Below, piece after piece: positions 1 to 8,658 of a stretch of DNA of 47,298 bases. The notes under the pieces were generated by a model that ran no database searches, was not told the origin of the DNA, and worked only from the letters and a program-made list of their open reading frames with translations. The position numbers were made by a program, and so were the translations under genes. Numbering within the stretch: the stretch's first letter is position 1; the number at the start of each line of letters is the position of its first letter. The DNA comes from Flavonifractor avicola (GTDB lineage Bacteria > Bacillota > Clostridia > Oscillospirales > Oscillospiraceae), in the NCBI GenBank assembly GCA_019116915.1, contig DXAS01000094.1, positions 1-47,298 of the forward strand. The letters run 5' to 3'.

Positions 1-771
1 CATAAAGATGCGGTCGTTAGGCACAAACACGTCTTCAAAGACCACCAGGGCCTCCACGCCGCCGAACTCGGCGTTGCCTACGTCCAGCTCGCTGCCCTCC
101 AGCTTCCGGGTGTCGCAGCTCTGGCGGCCGATGATCATGAAGATACCCTCGGCGTCCATGGGCACGGCAAAGGACACGGCGTAGTCCTTGTCCTCCGGTC
201 CCATGGAGATGGTAGGCATGATGATGATCTCATGGCTATTCAGCGCGCCGGTCTGGTGGGCCTTGGCGCCCCGGACCACGATGCCGTCGGGTCGGCGCTC
301 CACCACCCGCAGGAACAGATCGGGGTCCTCCTGCTCATGGGGGGCCTTGGACCGGTCTCCCTTGGGGTCGGTCATGGCTCCGTCCACCGTCAGGTCATGC
401 TCCTGAACATAGGCGGCAAACTTCTTGAAATTCTCATGATAGCTGGTACCATACTTCTGGTCGATCTCGTAGGTGGTGGAGTAAACAGCATTGAAGGCGT
501 CCATACCCACGCACCGCTGGAAGCAGGCGGCGGTCTGCTGGCCCAGCAGCCGCTGCATCTTCACCTTCTTCACCAGGTCCTGGGCGGACTGGTGGATGTG
601 GGTGAAGCGGTTGACCTGCTGGCCGGTCAGGTTGGAGGTAGCGGTCATCAGGTCCTGGTATTCCGGCTTCTGGGCCAGATCATAGGTCATGCGCACGCTG
701 TTCAGCGAGGGGCGAAGGATGGGATCGTCCACCGGATTCTCCACCTTCTTGCCAAACATATAGACCTGCAT
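1..771 (-). CDS. abfD: 4-hydroxybutyryl-CoA dehydratase / vinylacetyl-CoA isomerase, N-terminal part
   Basis: The 257 visible residues belong to the 4-hydroxyphenylacetate 3-hydroxylase/AbfD family. They carry YMFGKKVENPVDDP, the iron-sulfur motif CFQRC (C83 and C87 here), GAMTDPKGDRS, VRGAKAHQTGA and GRQSCDTRKLEGS. The known enzyme is a flavin and [4Fe-4S] protein that turns 4-hydroxybutyryl-CoA into crotonyl-CoA. The clostridial enzyme has its first cluster cysteines at 99 and 103, so about 16 N-terminal residues are missing here. The 3' end leaves the window on the left. Directly upstream, with no spacer, lies the truncated cyclase gene on the other strand. The frame also runs open upstream for about 15 codons into the cyclase sequence, but that extension does not resemble the family's N-terminus. 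The family call is firm; whether the gene is intact in the organism is not. Confidence 0.85.
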   Translation of the reverse strand, partial: MQVYMFGKKVENPVDDPILRPSLNSVRMTYDLAQKPEYQDLMTATSNLTGQQVNRFTHIHQSAQDLVKKVKMQRLLGQQTAACFQRCVGMDAFNAVYSTTYEIDQKYGTSYHENFKKFAAYVQEHDLTVDGAMTDPKGDRSKAPHEQEDPDLFLRVVERRPDGIVVRGAKAHQTGALNSHEIIIMPTISMGPEDKDYAVSFAVPMDAEGIFMIIGRQSCDTRKLEGSELDVGNAEFGGVEALVVFEDVFVPNDRIFM

Positions 772-1491
772 ATGCCCATGCACTACCGCCTGCTGCAGAC
801 CTTTAACGACTTCCATATGCACAACTCCACCCACGCCGACTCCCCCTCCCACGTGATCCCCGAGGGCGCCTTCACCCATGAGCTGCCCCTGGAGAATTAC
901 TACGGCCCCGCCGTCTGCCTGGACATCCCCAAGAAGCACTGGGAGCTCATCACCGTGGAGGATATTGAGAAGGCCGCCGCCAAGGTGGATGGCGGCATCC
1001 AGGAGGGCGACTGGGTGCTCATCTGCACCGGCATGAACAAGCGCTGGGGCGAGAATGACGACTACTTCATGTACTCCCCCGGTATGTCCATCGAGGGCGC
1101 CCACTGGCTGGTGGATCACAAGGTCAAGGGCGTGGGCTTCGACCTGCAGGCTCTGGACCACATCCTGTACACCTACGCCGCCCAGCACGGCCCCGGGCCC
1201 TACGTCCCCCGCATCGTAGACGAGTACAAGAAGGAGTTCGGCCATGAGCCTCTGGAGGACTTCCCTGAGTGGGAGCCCGTCCACACCATCCTGCTGAGCA
1301 ACAACGTCATGGGCATCGAGAACCTGGGCGGCGACATCGAGAAGGTCAAGGGTCAGCGCTTCACCTTCTGCGCCTTCCCCCTGCGCTGGTACATGGGCGA
1401 CGGCACCATTGTCCGGGCCGTGGCCATGATCGACGAGGACAAGATCAACAAGGACGTGCCCGACCGCGTCTACAAGTACGGTGTGTATTGA
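772..1491 (+). CDS. cyclase family (kynurenine formamidase-like) metal hydrolase, 5'-truncated
   Basis: The 239 residues carry the family's metal-binding motif HNSTHADSPSH (compare HxGTHxDxPxH), followed by LPLENYYGPAVCLDI and a later LLSNNVMGIENLGG block, both typical of bacterial cyclase/arylformamidase proteins. Relatives normally have about 40 or more residues before the first histidine motif, including an N-terminal substrate or metal segment; here only about 16 precede it. The first in-frame ATG (772) lies within the junction with the abfD fragment and has no ribosome binding site. The substrate cannot be told from sequence. Probably inactive if the junction is real; if it is an assembly error the true gene extends further. 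The gene ends at a shared bidirectional terminator. Confidence 0.75.
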   Translation: MPMHYRLLQTFNDFHMHNSTHADSPSHVIPEGAFTHELPLENYYGPAVCLDIPKKHWELITVEDIEKAAAKVDGGIQEGDWVLICTGMNKRWGENDDYFMYSPGMSIEGAHWLVDHKVKGVGFDLQALDHILYTYAAQHGPGPYVPRIVDEYKKEFGHEPLEDFPEWEPVHTILLSNNVMGIENLGGDIEKVKGQRFTFCAFPLRWYMGDGTIVRAVAMIDEDKINKDVPDRVYKYGVY

Positions 1492-1502
1492 TCCATATCC
1501 AT

Positions 1503-1543
1503 AAAAAAGAGATGACAGGCTTTGGCCTGTCATCTCTTTTTTT
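1503..1543. terminator. bidirectional intrinsic terminator
   Basis: A perfect hairpin with arms AAAAAAGAGATGACAGG and CCTGTCATCTCTTTTTT and a 6-nt loop separates the convergent cyclase (+) and esterase (-) genes. It has A/T runs on both sides, so it can stop transcription from either direction. The esterase stop codon lies in the T run. Confidence 0.9.
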
Positions 1544-2510
1544 AATCTTCCGTGTTCTCCACAGGTCCCTCCGGCTCACAGATCCGCCGGACAAAGCGCT
1601 CCAGGATGGTTACCGCCCACTGGGCAGCCTGCTGGAAGGCGGGATCATGCTTCTCCCGCACATCCGAGGGCAGCGCCTCATAGCAGGGCCGGTTGGCCCA
1701 GTCCTCCAGGAAGCCGTGGTGGGTCTGATTCAACACGCGGTATTCCGTGTCCACCCCTGCCTCCTGCAGCATCCGGACATAGTGCTCTCCCTCCTGCCGC
1801 AGGGCATCCCGCTCGGCCAGCAGCACCAGGGCGGGGCAGAGCCCTCTCAGCTGCTCCAGCGTGGCGCAGACCGGCGAGACGTGGGGGTCCGTCCGCTGGG
1901 CCTGGGTGCAGTACAGCGCGGCAAAGGCCTCCATGACCTCCTGGTCCATATCCGCCGCGAAATGGGGCTTCTCACTGGGCTGATGCACGCTGTCCAGGTA
2001 GGGATAACACAGGATCTGCCCCCGCAGGGAGAACTCTCCCCGTTCCTTGGCCAGCATGGCGCACACCGTAGCCAGATTGGCGCCGGCGCTGTATCCCATC
2101 ACGATCATCTGTTTTGGATCAATGGAATACCGGTCCGGGTGTTGGGCAAACCAACGGACCACTTCATATACATCTTCCACCGCGGCGGGATAAGGATATT
2201 CCGGCGCCAGCCGGTAGCCCACCCCCACCACGGTCATATCCAGTTCCTGAGCCAGCAGTTCACAAAAGCCGTCGCACTTCTCCACGTCTCCCAGCACAAA
2301 GCCGCCGCCGTGCAGTTCAAAGATCACGGGCCGGTTTTTGGATCGGGCCGGATGGACCCACACGGGGATCTTCCTGCCAGCGCATGGTACGGAAAAGGGC
2401 AGCCCTGTGATGGGCTGCCCCAATACCGCTTCCCGCTGGGAACTGCGGAGGGAGGGCAAAAGCTTTACAAAACTGCGCAGAAACGGGTCTTGATATCGCA
2501 TCTGTTTCAT
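1542..2510 (-). CDS. alpha/beta hydrolase, hormone-sensitive-lipase type esterase
   Basis: This 322-residue protein has the HSL-family oxyanion motif HGGG (67-70), the nucleophile elbow GYSAG with Ser141, a candidate acid in LLAERDAL and the catalytic histidine in NQTHHGF. No signal peptide is visible, so it is probably cytosolic. The family hydrolyses short-chain esters or related acyl compounds; the substrate is unknown. It is the last gene of the ACP-CocE-AcpS-Pta-Buk-MFS operon, 24 bp after the MFS gene, and ends in the shared terminator. The context suggests release of an acyl group from an imported ester or amide for the pathway encoded upstream. Confidence 0.85.
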   Translation of the reverse strand: MKQMRYQDPFLRSFVKLLPSLRSSQREAVLGQPITGLPFSVPCAGRKIPVWVHPARSKNRPVIFELHGGGFVLGDVEKCDGFCELLAQELDMTVVGVGYRLAPEYPYPAAVEDVYEVVRWFAQHPDRYSIDPKQMIVMGYSAGANLATVCAMLAKERGEFSLRGQILCYPYLDSVHQPSEKPHFAADMDQEVMEAFAALYCTQAQRTDPHVSPVCATLEQLRGLCPALVLLAERDALRQEGEHYVRMLQEAGVDTEYRVLNQTHHGFLEDWANRPCYEALPSDVREKHDPAFQQAAQWAVTILERFVRRICEPEGPVENTED

Positions 2511-2533
2511 CTGTACGCTTTCGCTCCGTTTTC

Positions 2534-3883
2534 TTATTTTGCGCTGTGGCTCTTGGCCTTCTCCAGCAGTTCCTGCTCGATGGCGGCGTCGTCAGACTCC
2601 TTCTTGTCGTCGATCCGGGAGATCACGAAGGCGCCGATGAGGCAGAGCACCACAAACACGCCGTAACCGGCAAACCAGTTGTTGCCGCCGCCCAGACTCT
2701 TGCCCAGCACCAGGATGGCAAAGCCGCAGCTCTGGATGATGGTGGCCAGCGGAGTGCACACCCGGTTGGCGGACATGAACTCATAGCGGCCGAACTTGGA
2801 GATGACCATGCTGGGCATCAGGTTGGGGATGCCGCCGGCGGTGAAGCACAGGCAGGCGGTGAGCACGGTACACATAATGACAGGCATCTGGTGCAGGAAC
2901 ATCATGCCGATAAGGAACACCACATAGGCCAGGTTGTAGAACACGCCAGCCCGCTTGGTGCCGATGTTGGTGTCCAGCCAGCCCCAGCAGAAGCTGCCGA
3001 TCAGACCCACCAGGGTGCAGCCGGACAGGATGGCCACCGGCCCGAAGGGATCGGCGAAATAGCCGGTGCTCATCATACGCACGATGATCTGGCTCATAAC
3101 GCCGGCGGTGGTGGCCCAGGGAATACCGAAGCCGATGACGATCATCCACACGCTCTTGTTCTTCAGCAGGTCTACAATGGAATACTTGGTCTTGAAGTAG
3201 CGGGTCAGGTCCTCCCGGGTGTCCTGATGGGCCCGGTTCTCCGGACGGATGTTGTCGGGATAGCAGCCCTTCTCCTCGGGGGTATTGGTCATAAAGATCA
3301 GGGTGACAAAGCCCAGCACCAGCAGCACCACAGCCAGGGCGTTACAGAAGCCGGTCCAGCCCCAGCTGCCGGCGAAGCACCAGGTCACGAAGGGCACCAG
3401 GATCATGCTGGTCAGGGGCAGGCCCATGGTGGTCCAGCCCATAACCACGCCCTTCAGGGTGGGGAACCAGGAGCCTACAAAGCCGTGGTGGACGGCAAAG
3501 GCCAGACAGGTGCCGAAGATCTGCACGAAAAACAGACCGATGGTATAGTTGGTGAAGTTGGTGATACGGCCGAAGCAGAACACCGCGATAGCCATGCCGA
3601 AGCAGGAGGCCACGGCCACCAGCTTGGTGCCCTTTTTCAGCACCAGGGTGGTGAAGAGCAGGCCCAGCAGGCAGCAGATGATGCCGATGGGGGTCAGCAT
3701 ATCGCTGGTGATCTCGGTACCGCTGACCTGAGACAGGTAGGCGGCCAGGCTGGCGCCGTAACCGTTGATGCCGTCCACCGCAAAGGCGGAGTACATCATC
3801 TGGTAGACGATACAGATCAGGACCAGAAACCATCCCCAGCCGCCGAAGTTGACGGCAGAGGAAACCTTATGTTTGTTTTTCAT
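2534..3883 (-). CDS. MFS transporter, OFA-like (carboxylate type)
   Basis: This 449-residue protein has about 12 hydrophobic segments, beginning with FGGWGWFLVLICIVYQMMY, and a polar central loop around residues 210-245 (TPEEKGCYPDN), as in MFS carriers. The general appearance is closest to the oxalate/formate antiporter-like subgroup, which moves small carboxylates, but the substrate is inferred only. The start at 3883 was chosen because AGAGGA lies 7 nt upstream; an in-frame ATG at 3904 has no site. It sits between the butyrate kinase and esterase genes in the same operon, so it probably imports the operon's substrate or exports its acid product. About 110 bp separate it from buk. Confidence 0.85.
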   Translation of the reverse strand: MKNKHKVSSAVNFGGWGWFLVLICIVYQMMYSAFAVDGINGYGASLAAYLSQVSGTEITSDMLTPIGIICCLLGLLFTTLVLKKGTKLVAVASCFGMAIAVFCFGRITNFTNYTIGLFFVQIFGTCLAFAVHHGFVGSWFPTLKGVVMGWTTMGLPLTSMILVPFVTWCFAGSWGWTGFCNALAVVLLVLGFVTLIFMTNTPEEKGCYPDNIRPENRAHQDTREDLTRYFKTKYSIVDLLKNKSVWMIVIGFGIPWATTAGVMSQIIVRMMSTGYFADPFGPVAILSGCTLVGLIGSFCWGWLDTNIGTKRAGVFYNLAYVVFLIGMMFLHQMPVIMCTVLTACLCFTAGGIPNLMPSMVISKFGRYEFMSANRVCTPLATIIQSCGFAILVLGKSLGGGNNWFAGYGVFVVLCLIGAFVISRIDDKKESDDAAIEQELLEKAKSHSAK

Positions 3884-3993
3884 ATTCCATTCCTCTTTTC
3901 TCATTGAATCAAGGCATCATATCCGGCGCCGAAATGGGTCATGGGGTTCAAAAGCGCCGCTGCCTGCGCTGATTCTGTTACACGGAACTTACC

Positions 3994-5100
3994 TCAGGGT
4001 TCAAAAGAAAAGCCGGACCACACCGGTACGCCGGTGTATTCCTTGGGGGCCTCGGCGCCGGTCAGGTAGCGGATGGCACCGCTGGCCAGGGCCTCCATCT
4101 CAAAGTCGCCGCCGTAGACAATGAAGGGAGCCACCCAACCGGCGTACTCCTTGACCTTGTCCACAAAGCGCTTGCTGTTGGACACGCCGCCGGTCATGAC
4201 CACCGCGTCCACCTTGCCCTGGAGCACACAGGCATAGCTGCCGATGTTCTTGGCCAGCTGATAGGCCATGGCGTCAAAGACCAGCTCCGCCCACTTGTCG
4301 CCCTCGGCAATGCGGCGCTCCAGCTCCAGGGCGCTGTCGGTACCGGCCAGGCCCAGCCAGCCGCCGGTCTTGCTGACCTTGTTCTCCACTTCCTTCTGGC
4401 TGTACTCCCCGGAGAAGCACATCCGGATCACCGGCATCAGAGGCACGTTGCCGGAGCGGTTGGGGGCCATGGGGTCCTCGCCCTGAAGCACATCGTTGCC
4501 GTCGATGATGCGGCCGTTCTGCTGGGCGGTGATGGACAGGCCGCCGCCCACATGGCACACCACCAGACTGCTGGTCTCGTAGGTCTTGCCCAGCTCCTTG
4601 GCGGCCCGCATGGCCACCTCCTTCTGGTTGAGCACATGGACGTGGCTCTCCCGGTAAATGCCCTTGATACCGGACACACGAGCCAGGTCCTGGAACTCGT
4701 CGGTGTCAGGGGGATTGACCAGCAGGGCGGGCTTGCCGGTCTGCTGGCTGAAGCGATGGATGATCTGAGCGCCCAGAATGGCGGGGTGCTCAAAGATCCG
4801 GGGCTTGGTGCAGTCGGCAATGATCTTGTCATTCACAGGGAAAATACCGCCGGGGGTGGACTCCAGGCCGCCGGAATAGGCGGCGAAGGCGTCCATCTCC
4901 TCCAGGGAGATGCCCTCCTTGCCCAGCTCAGCCAGAATGGTCTCCACCCGGTAGGGCAGCTGATCGTTGACCTTGGCAAAGCTCTTCAGGGTCTCGGGAT
5001 CGTGAGTGACGTTGGCTTTGAAAATACGCTCCTCCCCGTCAAAAACCGCCAGCTTGGTGCTGGTGGAGCCGGGGCTCAGGGTAAAGATCTTGTATCCCAT
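3994..5100 (-). CDS. buk: butyrate kinase (acetate/butyrate kinase family)
   Basis: The 368-residue protein matches butyrate kinase from end to end: the first ASKHA phosphate loop LSPGSTSTKLAVFDGE at the N-terminus, the HVGGG motif (CHVGGGLSI), GNDVLQGEDPMAPNRSG, and VVMTGGVSNSKRF near the C-terminus. The family converts acyl phosphate and ADP to acid and ATP. The paired phosphotransacylase is 18 bp upstream, giving the standard Ptb-Buk type ATP-yielding step. Length is usual for the family (about 355-370). It may accept branched or other short acyl phosphates; sequence alone does not settle this. Confidence 0.92.
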   Translation of the reverse strand: MGYKIFTLSPGSTSTKLAVFDGEERIFKANVTHDPETLKSFAKVNDQLPYRVETILAELGKEGISLEEMDAFAAYSGGLESTPGGIFPVNDKIIADCTKPRIFEHPAILGAQIIHRFSQQTGKPALLVNPPDTDEFQDLARVSGIKGIYRESHVHVLNQKEVAMRAAKELGKTYETSSLVVCHVGGGLSITAQQNGRIIDGNDVLQGEDPMAPNRSGNVPLMPVIRMCFSGEYSQKEVENKVSKTGGWLGLAGTDSALELERRIAEGDKWAELVFDAMAYQLAKNIGSYACVLQGKVDAVVMTGGVSNSKRFVDKVKEYAGWVAPFIVYGGDFEMEALASGAIRYLTGAEAPKEYTGVPVWSGFSFEP

Positions 5101-5118
5101 GGTGTTCCTCCTGTTCTC

Positions 5119-6117
5119 TTACTGATTGGCGGCAGCAATGACCACCATGGCGATGTCGCCGGTCATCTCCTCCACGCTGGAACCGCGGGAGGAGTCGGCC
5201 ACCGGCTTCTGGAAGCCGGAGAGGGTATGGCCGTAGCCCTTGCCGTGGCCGAAGCGCTGGATCAGCTTGACAGCAATGTTGGCGGTGTTGAGCTCGGGGA
5301 ACACCAGGATGTTGGCCTGGCCTGCCACAGAGGACTCCCGGCCCAGCTTTTTGGCTGCCACCGCCGGGTCCAGGGCAGCGTCCAGCTGGAACTCACCGTC
5401 CAGCTTCAGGTCTGGGCGGCGCTCCTGGGCAATGCGCAGGGCCTCGGTGATCTTGTCCACACTGTCGGCGGCACCGCTGCCCAGGGTGGAGAAGGACAGG
5501 AAGGCCGCTCTGGGCTCCCAGCCCATCAGGGCACGCACATTGTCACAGGTGGCAATGGCGATGCCCGCCAGCTCGCTGGGGGTGGGGGCCGGGTTCAGGC
5601 CGCAGTCGGTAAGCACAATGCGGTCCCCCTCAGGGCCCTCAAAGCCGGGCACCTCCATCAGGGCGAAGATGGAGGGTACCTCCACCCCCTCCTGCATCCC
5701 AATCACCGTCTGGGCGGCCAGCAGCACGTCGCCGGTGGTATTGGTGTGGCCGCAGAAGGTGCAGTCCACATCCCCCACCTTCTCCAGCATCATGGCATAG
5801 TAGATGGGGTTCTTCATCTTCCGCAGGCAGGCCTTCTCGCTGAGCATCATCTCTTCCTTGGGGAAGCGGGCGGCCAGATCGGCCCGGCCGGCCTCGTCGG
5901 TGATGTCCACAATTTCCATGCCCTCGGTGGAAACCCCTGCTTTCTCAGCGGTCTCCCGGATCACGGCGGGATCGTTCACCAGCACGGGCATACCGATGCC
6001 GGAGTCCAGCACCGCACGGGCGGCCAGCAGGGTCTTTTCTGCTTCACATTCGGGCAGCGCCACCCGCTTGGGGTTCTGAGCCGCCTTCTGAATCAGTTCC
6101 TGAATCAGGTTTGCCAT
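5119..6117 (-). CDS. phosphate acyltransferase (Pta/Ptb family)
   Basis: This 332-residue protein is of the PTA_PTB family: NPKRVALPECEAEKTLLAA at the N-terminus, FCGHTNTTGDVLLAAQTVIG in the middle, VLTDCGLNPAPTPSELAGIA, and VFPELNTANIAVKLIQRFG followed by G(Y)GHTLSGFQKPVADSSRG near the end. Its length and motifs are closer to phosphate acetyltransferase than to the roughly 300-residue Ptb. Known members swap CoA of an acyl-CoA for phosphate. It overlaps the holo-ACP synthase gene by 13 nt and is followed by buk. With an acyl carrier protein and its synthase in the same operon, the acyl donor could be acyl-ACP rather than acyl-CoA; that is inference. Confidence 0.88.
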   Translation of the reverse strand: MANLIQELIQKAAQNPKRVALPECEAEKTLLAARAVLDSGIGMPVLVNDPAVIRETAEKAGVSTEGMEIVDITDEAGRADLAARFPKEEMMLSEKACLRKMKNPIYYAMMLEKVGDVDCTFCGHTNTTGDVLLAAQTVIGMQEGVEVPSIFALMEVPGFEGPEGDRIVLTDCGLNPAPTPSELAGIAIATCDNVRALMGWEPRAAFLSFSTLGSGAADSVDKITEALRIAQERRPDLKLDGEFQLDAALDPAVAAKKLGRESSVAGQANILVFPELNTANIAVKLIQRFGHGKGYGHTLSGFQKPVADSSRGSSVEEMTGDIAMVVIAAANQ

Positions 6118-6518
6118 AGTTCCTCCTCATTGCTGTTCGGTCCCCCCTGCGCCAGGGCAAAGGCAACCGCGTAATCTGCATTGTGGGTCAGGGTCAGCAG
6201 GATGGAGCGAATCCCCCGGCGGCGGGCCGTCTCCGCCGCGCTGGCGTGGAGGCGAACCGCCGGGGCGCTCAGATCACCGCCCAGGATCTCGATCTCCCGG
6301 AGGGGCAGTCTGGTGTCGGTGGGCAGGCCCAGGGTCTTGAACACCGCCTCTTTGGCGGCAAACCGGCCGCAGAAGTAGCTGTGCCGGTCCCGGCGCTCCG
6401 CTCCCTCCCGTTGCTCCATGGCTGTGAAGGTGGCCTGGCAGAAGGGGTCCTCCGGCTTCAGCCATTCCGGCCGCAGCTCCGTTTTGGTCACGATGTCAGT
6501 ACCAATTCCCACTACCAT
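6105..6518 (-). CDS. acpS: holo-[acyl-carrier-protein] synthase (4'-phosphopantetheinyl transferase)
   Basis: The 137-residue protein has the two signatures of AcpS: GIGTDIV near the start (Mg-binding Asp) and CGRFAAKEAVFKTLG in the middle, and ends with a LTLTHNADYAVAFAL strand. AcpS moves phosphopantetheine from CoA to the serine of an apo-ACP. The start at ATG 6518 is preferred because GGAG lies 6 nt before it; a GTG at 6530 is possible. Finding it between a hydrolase and a phosphotransacylase, in the same operon as an ACP, suggests it serves that ACP. Whether it is the cell's only AcpS cannot be told from this window. Confidence 0.88.
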   Translation of the reverse strand: MVVGIGTDIVTKTELRPEWLKPEDPFCQATFTAMEQREGAERRDRHSYFCGRFAAKEAVFKTLGLPTDTRLPLREIEILGGDLSAPAVRLHASAAETARRRGIRSILLTLTHNADYAVAFALAQGGPNSNEEELWQT

Positions 6519-6543
6519 ACCACACTCCACGCCTTTCTATCAA

Positions 6544-8316
6544 TCAGTTGCTCTCAAAGCCCATGTCCATGTAGTAGTCGTACTTGGTGGGGATCATGGG
6601 CACCTGGAGGAAGCTCTCATACTGTCCGCCGGTGTGGATGATGTGGTTGCCGTGGTTGTCGGTATCCCAGGCCAGGGGCTCGAACCAACCCTCACGGATG
6701 TAGCGGCCGGCGATCTGGACCCGGATGCGCTCGCCCTTGTGCCAGAAGCGGCTGGAGGGCACAATGGCGATGTCCACAGGCACGATCTCGCCCTTGGACA
6801 GCTTCAGCTCCCGCTTCTGGGCCAGCACGGGGCAGAACTTGGTGGACAGCTTCTCGTCCAGCTCACGGCGGGACACACGCATCTTGCCCCAGGCACCGGG
6901 GTGGGGCTCGTTCAGAGTGAACCAGGGAATCCAGCGGCCGGAGGCGTCCGCCTTCTGAATGTTGACAAACAGGTCCATGTCATCGTGGCCGTCGGCCTCC
7001 ACATACAGGCGCAGGTACATATAGCCGGTCAGCTCGGTATCCTCGTCAAAGGCCATGTCGAACTCCACCTTGCCGGTGTTGCCGTCGTAGGAAATCTGGC
7101 TCTCGGTCTCCACAGGGGTGGTCTGGAGGCTGGTGTCGGCGGCGTTGAGGTAGAGCTTCTTGTACTGGGTGCGCTCCAGGGGGAAGCTGGTCTCGGGACG
7201 GCGCTCAGCATGATCCAGATCGAAGGCGTCCATCACGTCCACACGCACCTTGGGGGTCATCTCCCAGCCGTTGTGGATGTCCTTCAGATAGCGGTCATAG
7301 AAGCGCTTCAGATCCTCCAGATTCTCGGGGGTGTAGGTGTCGGGCCACTCAAAGTCCCGGTGGATGCGCAGCCACTTGCGGCGGCTCTTGCACCGGCGCC
7401 AGGCGTTGATGGAGCCGGGCAGGTGGAAGTGGCTCCAGCCGGCGGTCTGATAGACGGGGATCTTCACGCTGGCCCAGTCGGCGATCTTATCCTGCCAGTA
7501 GGCGTTCATGAAGGGGTACTTGCGGGCCATGGCCACCTGGTCATCCACGCCGCCGGTACCGGTGACCTGAGCGGCAATGAACTCATTGAAGCTCAGGGCG
7601 GGGATGCCGCCCTCGTAGAGGCTCTCCCGGAACAGGTCGGTGGTACACTCCCAGGGAGCGATGCAGGCCAGGTGGGGGGGCTGCATGGCGGCGATGCCCC
7701 ACTGGTGCATAGCAACGCCGGAGTTGCCGGACATACCTACCTTGCCGTTGCACCAGTGCTGCACGGCCAGCCACTCCACGAAGTCGTAGCCGTCCTCCCG
7801 GTCCTGGTGAGTAAACATATGTACGTCGCCCTCAGAGTGGCCGGCCCCCCGCACGTCCACGTTGGCCACCGCGTAGCCCTGGTAGCACCAGTACATGGGG
7901 TCGGGGCTCTCGAACTTGGCCAGCTTGGAGACGGTGTGAGGGGGTACGCCCATGATCTGCCACTCGCTCATGCCGTCGCCGGGGCGCTTGCCGAACCAGC
8001 TCCAGGACACGATGGCGGGATAAGTGCGGCTCTCATCCTTGGGACGGAAGATATCGCAGTAAATGGTCGCGCCGTCCCGCATCTTCACGGGAACGTCCTG
8101 CTCGCACAGGATGCCGGGGGCGGCCTCATAGACACGCTGGTTGAAAGCGGGGCAGAAGCCCTGACCCATCCGGGCCATGGGGTCGTCGCTGGTGGCCAGG
8201 TCGATCTCTTCCTGATTGGCCACCGGCTTGCGGGCCACCCGGTAGATGGCCTCCAGCTCCTCGCCGCCGAACACTTCCTTCTTGACTACATATTCACCCT
8301 TGGGACACTCTGCCAT
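6544..8316 (-). CDS. CocE/NonD family hydrolase (X-Pro dipeptidyl-peptidase-like)
   Basis: The 590-residue protein follows the CocE/NonD plan: an alpha/beta hydrolase domain with MRDGATIYCDIFRP, NVDVRGAGHSEGD and the nucleophile elbow GMSGNSG (Ser199), a helical cap around residues 210-350, and a C-terminal jelly-roll (about 390-590) with RIRVQIAGRY. Related enzymes cleave ester or amide bonds, for example cocaine esterase, glutaryl acylases and Xaa-Pro dipeptidyl peptidase. No signal peptide is visible. It is the second gene of the operon, 23 bp after the ACP gene. The substrate is unknown; the neighbouring ACP and acyl phosphate enzymes suggest it frees an acyl or amide compound that then enters them. 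Confidence 0.85.
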   Translation of the reverse strand: MAECPKGEYVVKKEVFGGEELEAIYRVARKPVANQEEIDLATSDDPMARMGQGFCPAFNQRVYEAAPGILCEQDVPVKMRDGATIYCDIFRPKDESRTYPAIVSWSWFGKRPGDGMSEWQIMGVPPHTVSKLAKFESPDPMYWCYQGYAVANVDVRGAGHSEGDVHMFTHQDREDGYDFVEWLAVQHWCNGKVGMSGNSGVAMHQWGIAAMQPPHLACIAPWECTTDLFRESLYEGGIPALSFNEFIAAQVTGTGGVDDQVAMARKYPFMNAYWQDKIADWASVKIPVYQTAGWSHFHLPGSINAWRRCKSRRKWLRIHRDFEWPDTYTPENLEDLKRFYDRYLKDIHNGWEMTPKVRVDVMDAFDLDHAERRPETSFPLERTQYKKLYLNAADTSLQTTPVETESQISYDGNTGKVEFDMAFDEDTELTGYMYLRLYVEADGHDDMDLFVNIQKADASGRWIPWFTLNEPHPGAWGKMRVSRRELDEKLSTKFCPVLAQKRELKLSKGEIVPVDIAIVPSSRFWHKGERIRVQIAGRYIREGWFEPLAWDTDNHGNHIIHTGGQYESFLQVPMIPTKYDYYMDMGFESN

Positions 8317-8339
8317 GGTATTCAGCTCCTCTCGCTTTT

Positions 8340-8597
8340 TTAGCCGTTCTCGACCAGATCGTACACATACTCAATGGCCTCGCCGATGGTCTTCTTCCGG
8401 CGGAAGGTCATGTAGGGGATCTCTACGTCAAACTCGTCCTCCAGGAAGGTGGTGATCTGGGAGTAATGGACGGATTTCGCGTTCAGATCCTCCACAAAAC
8501 GCAGGTCCTCGGTGAGCTCTTCGGGCTTTTTCCCAAACAGGGGCGCTGCCCGCTGGATCAGCTTGGCCTTTACTTCTTCACGCACAGATGCAGACAT
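8340..8597 (-). CDS. acyl carrier protein-like, operon-specific
   Basis: This 85-residue protein has the helix pattern and acidic composition of an ACP. The phosphopantetheine serine is Ser42 in EDLNAKSVHYSQI, where most fatty-acid ACPs have a DSL motif, so it has a Lys before the Ser and a Val-His after. Helix III looks typical (EFDVEIP, then the TIGEAIEYVYDL end). The start at 8597 has AAGGGT 7 nt upstream. It is the first gene of the operon, far from any fatty-acid synthesis genes, and is co-transcribed with its own AcpS. The variant motif suggests a specialised carrier, like those of peptide or polyketide-type loading or catabolic systems. Confidence 0.85.
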   Translation of the reverse strand: MSASVREEVKAKLIQRAAPLFGKKPEELTEDLRFVEDLNAKSVHYSQITTFLEDEFDVEIPYMTFRRKKTIGEAIEYVYDLVENG

Positions 8598-8658
8598 TTT
8601 TATACCCTTCATTGTTAATTTTGAATAGATTCAGCAACTTTCCTTGCTTTCATGTGGT

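Noticed and set aside
4552..8343. Long plus-strand open frames of 540 and 641 residues opposite the Pta/Buk and CocE genes
   Set aside because: Codon-bias shadows: low-complexity Gly/His/Leu/Val-rich translations without domains, ribosome sites or plausible starts.
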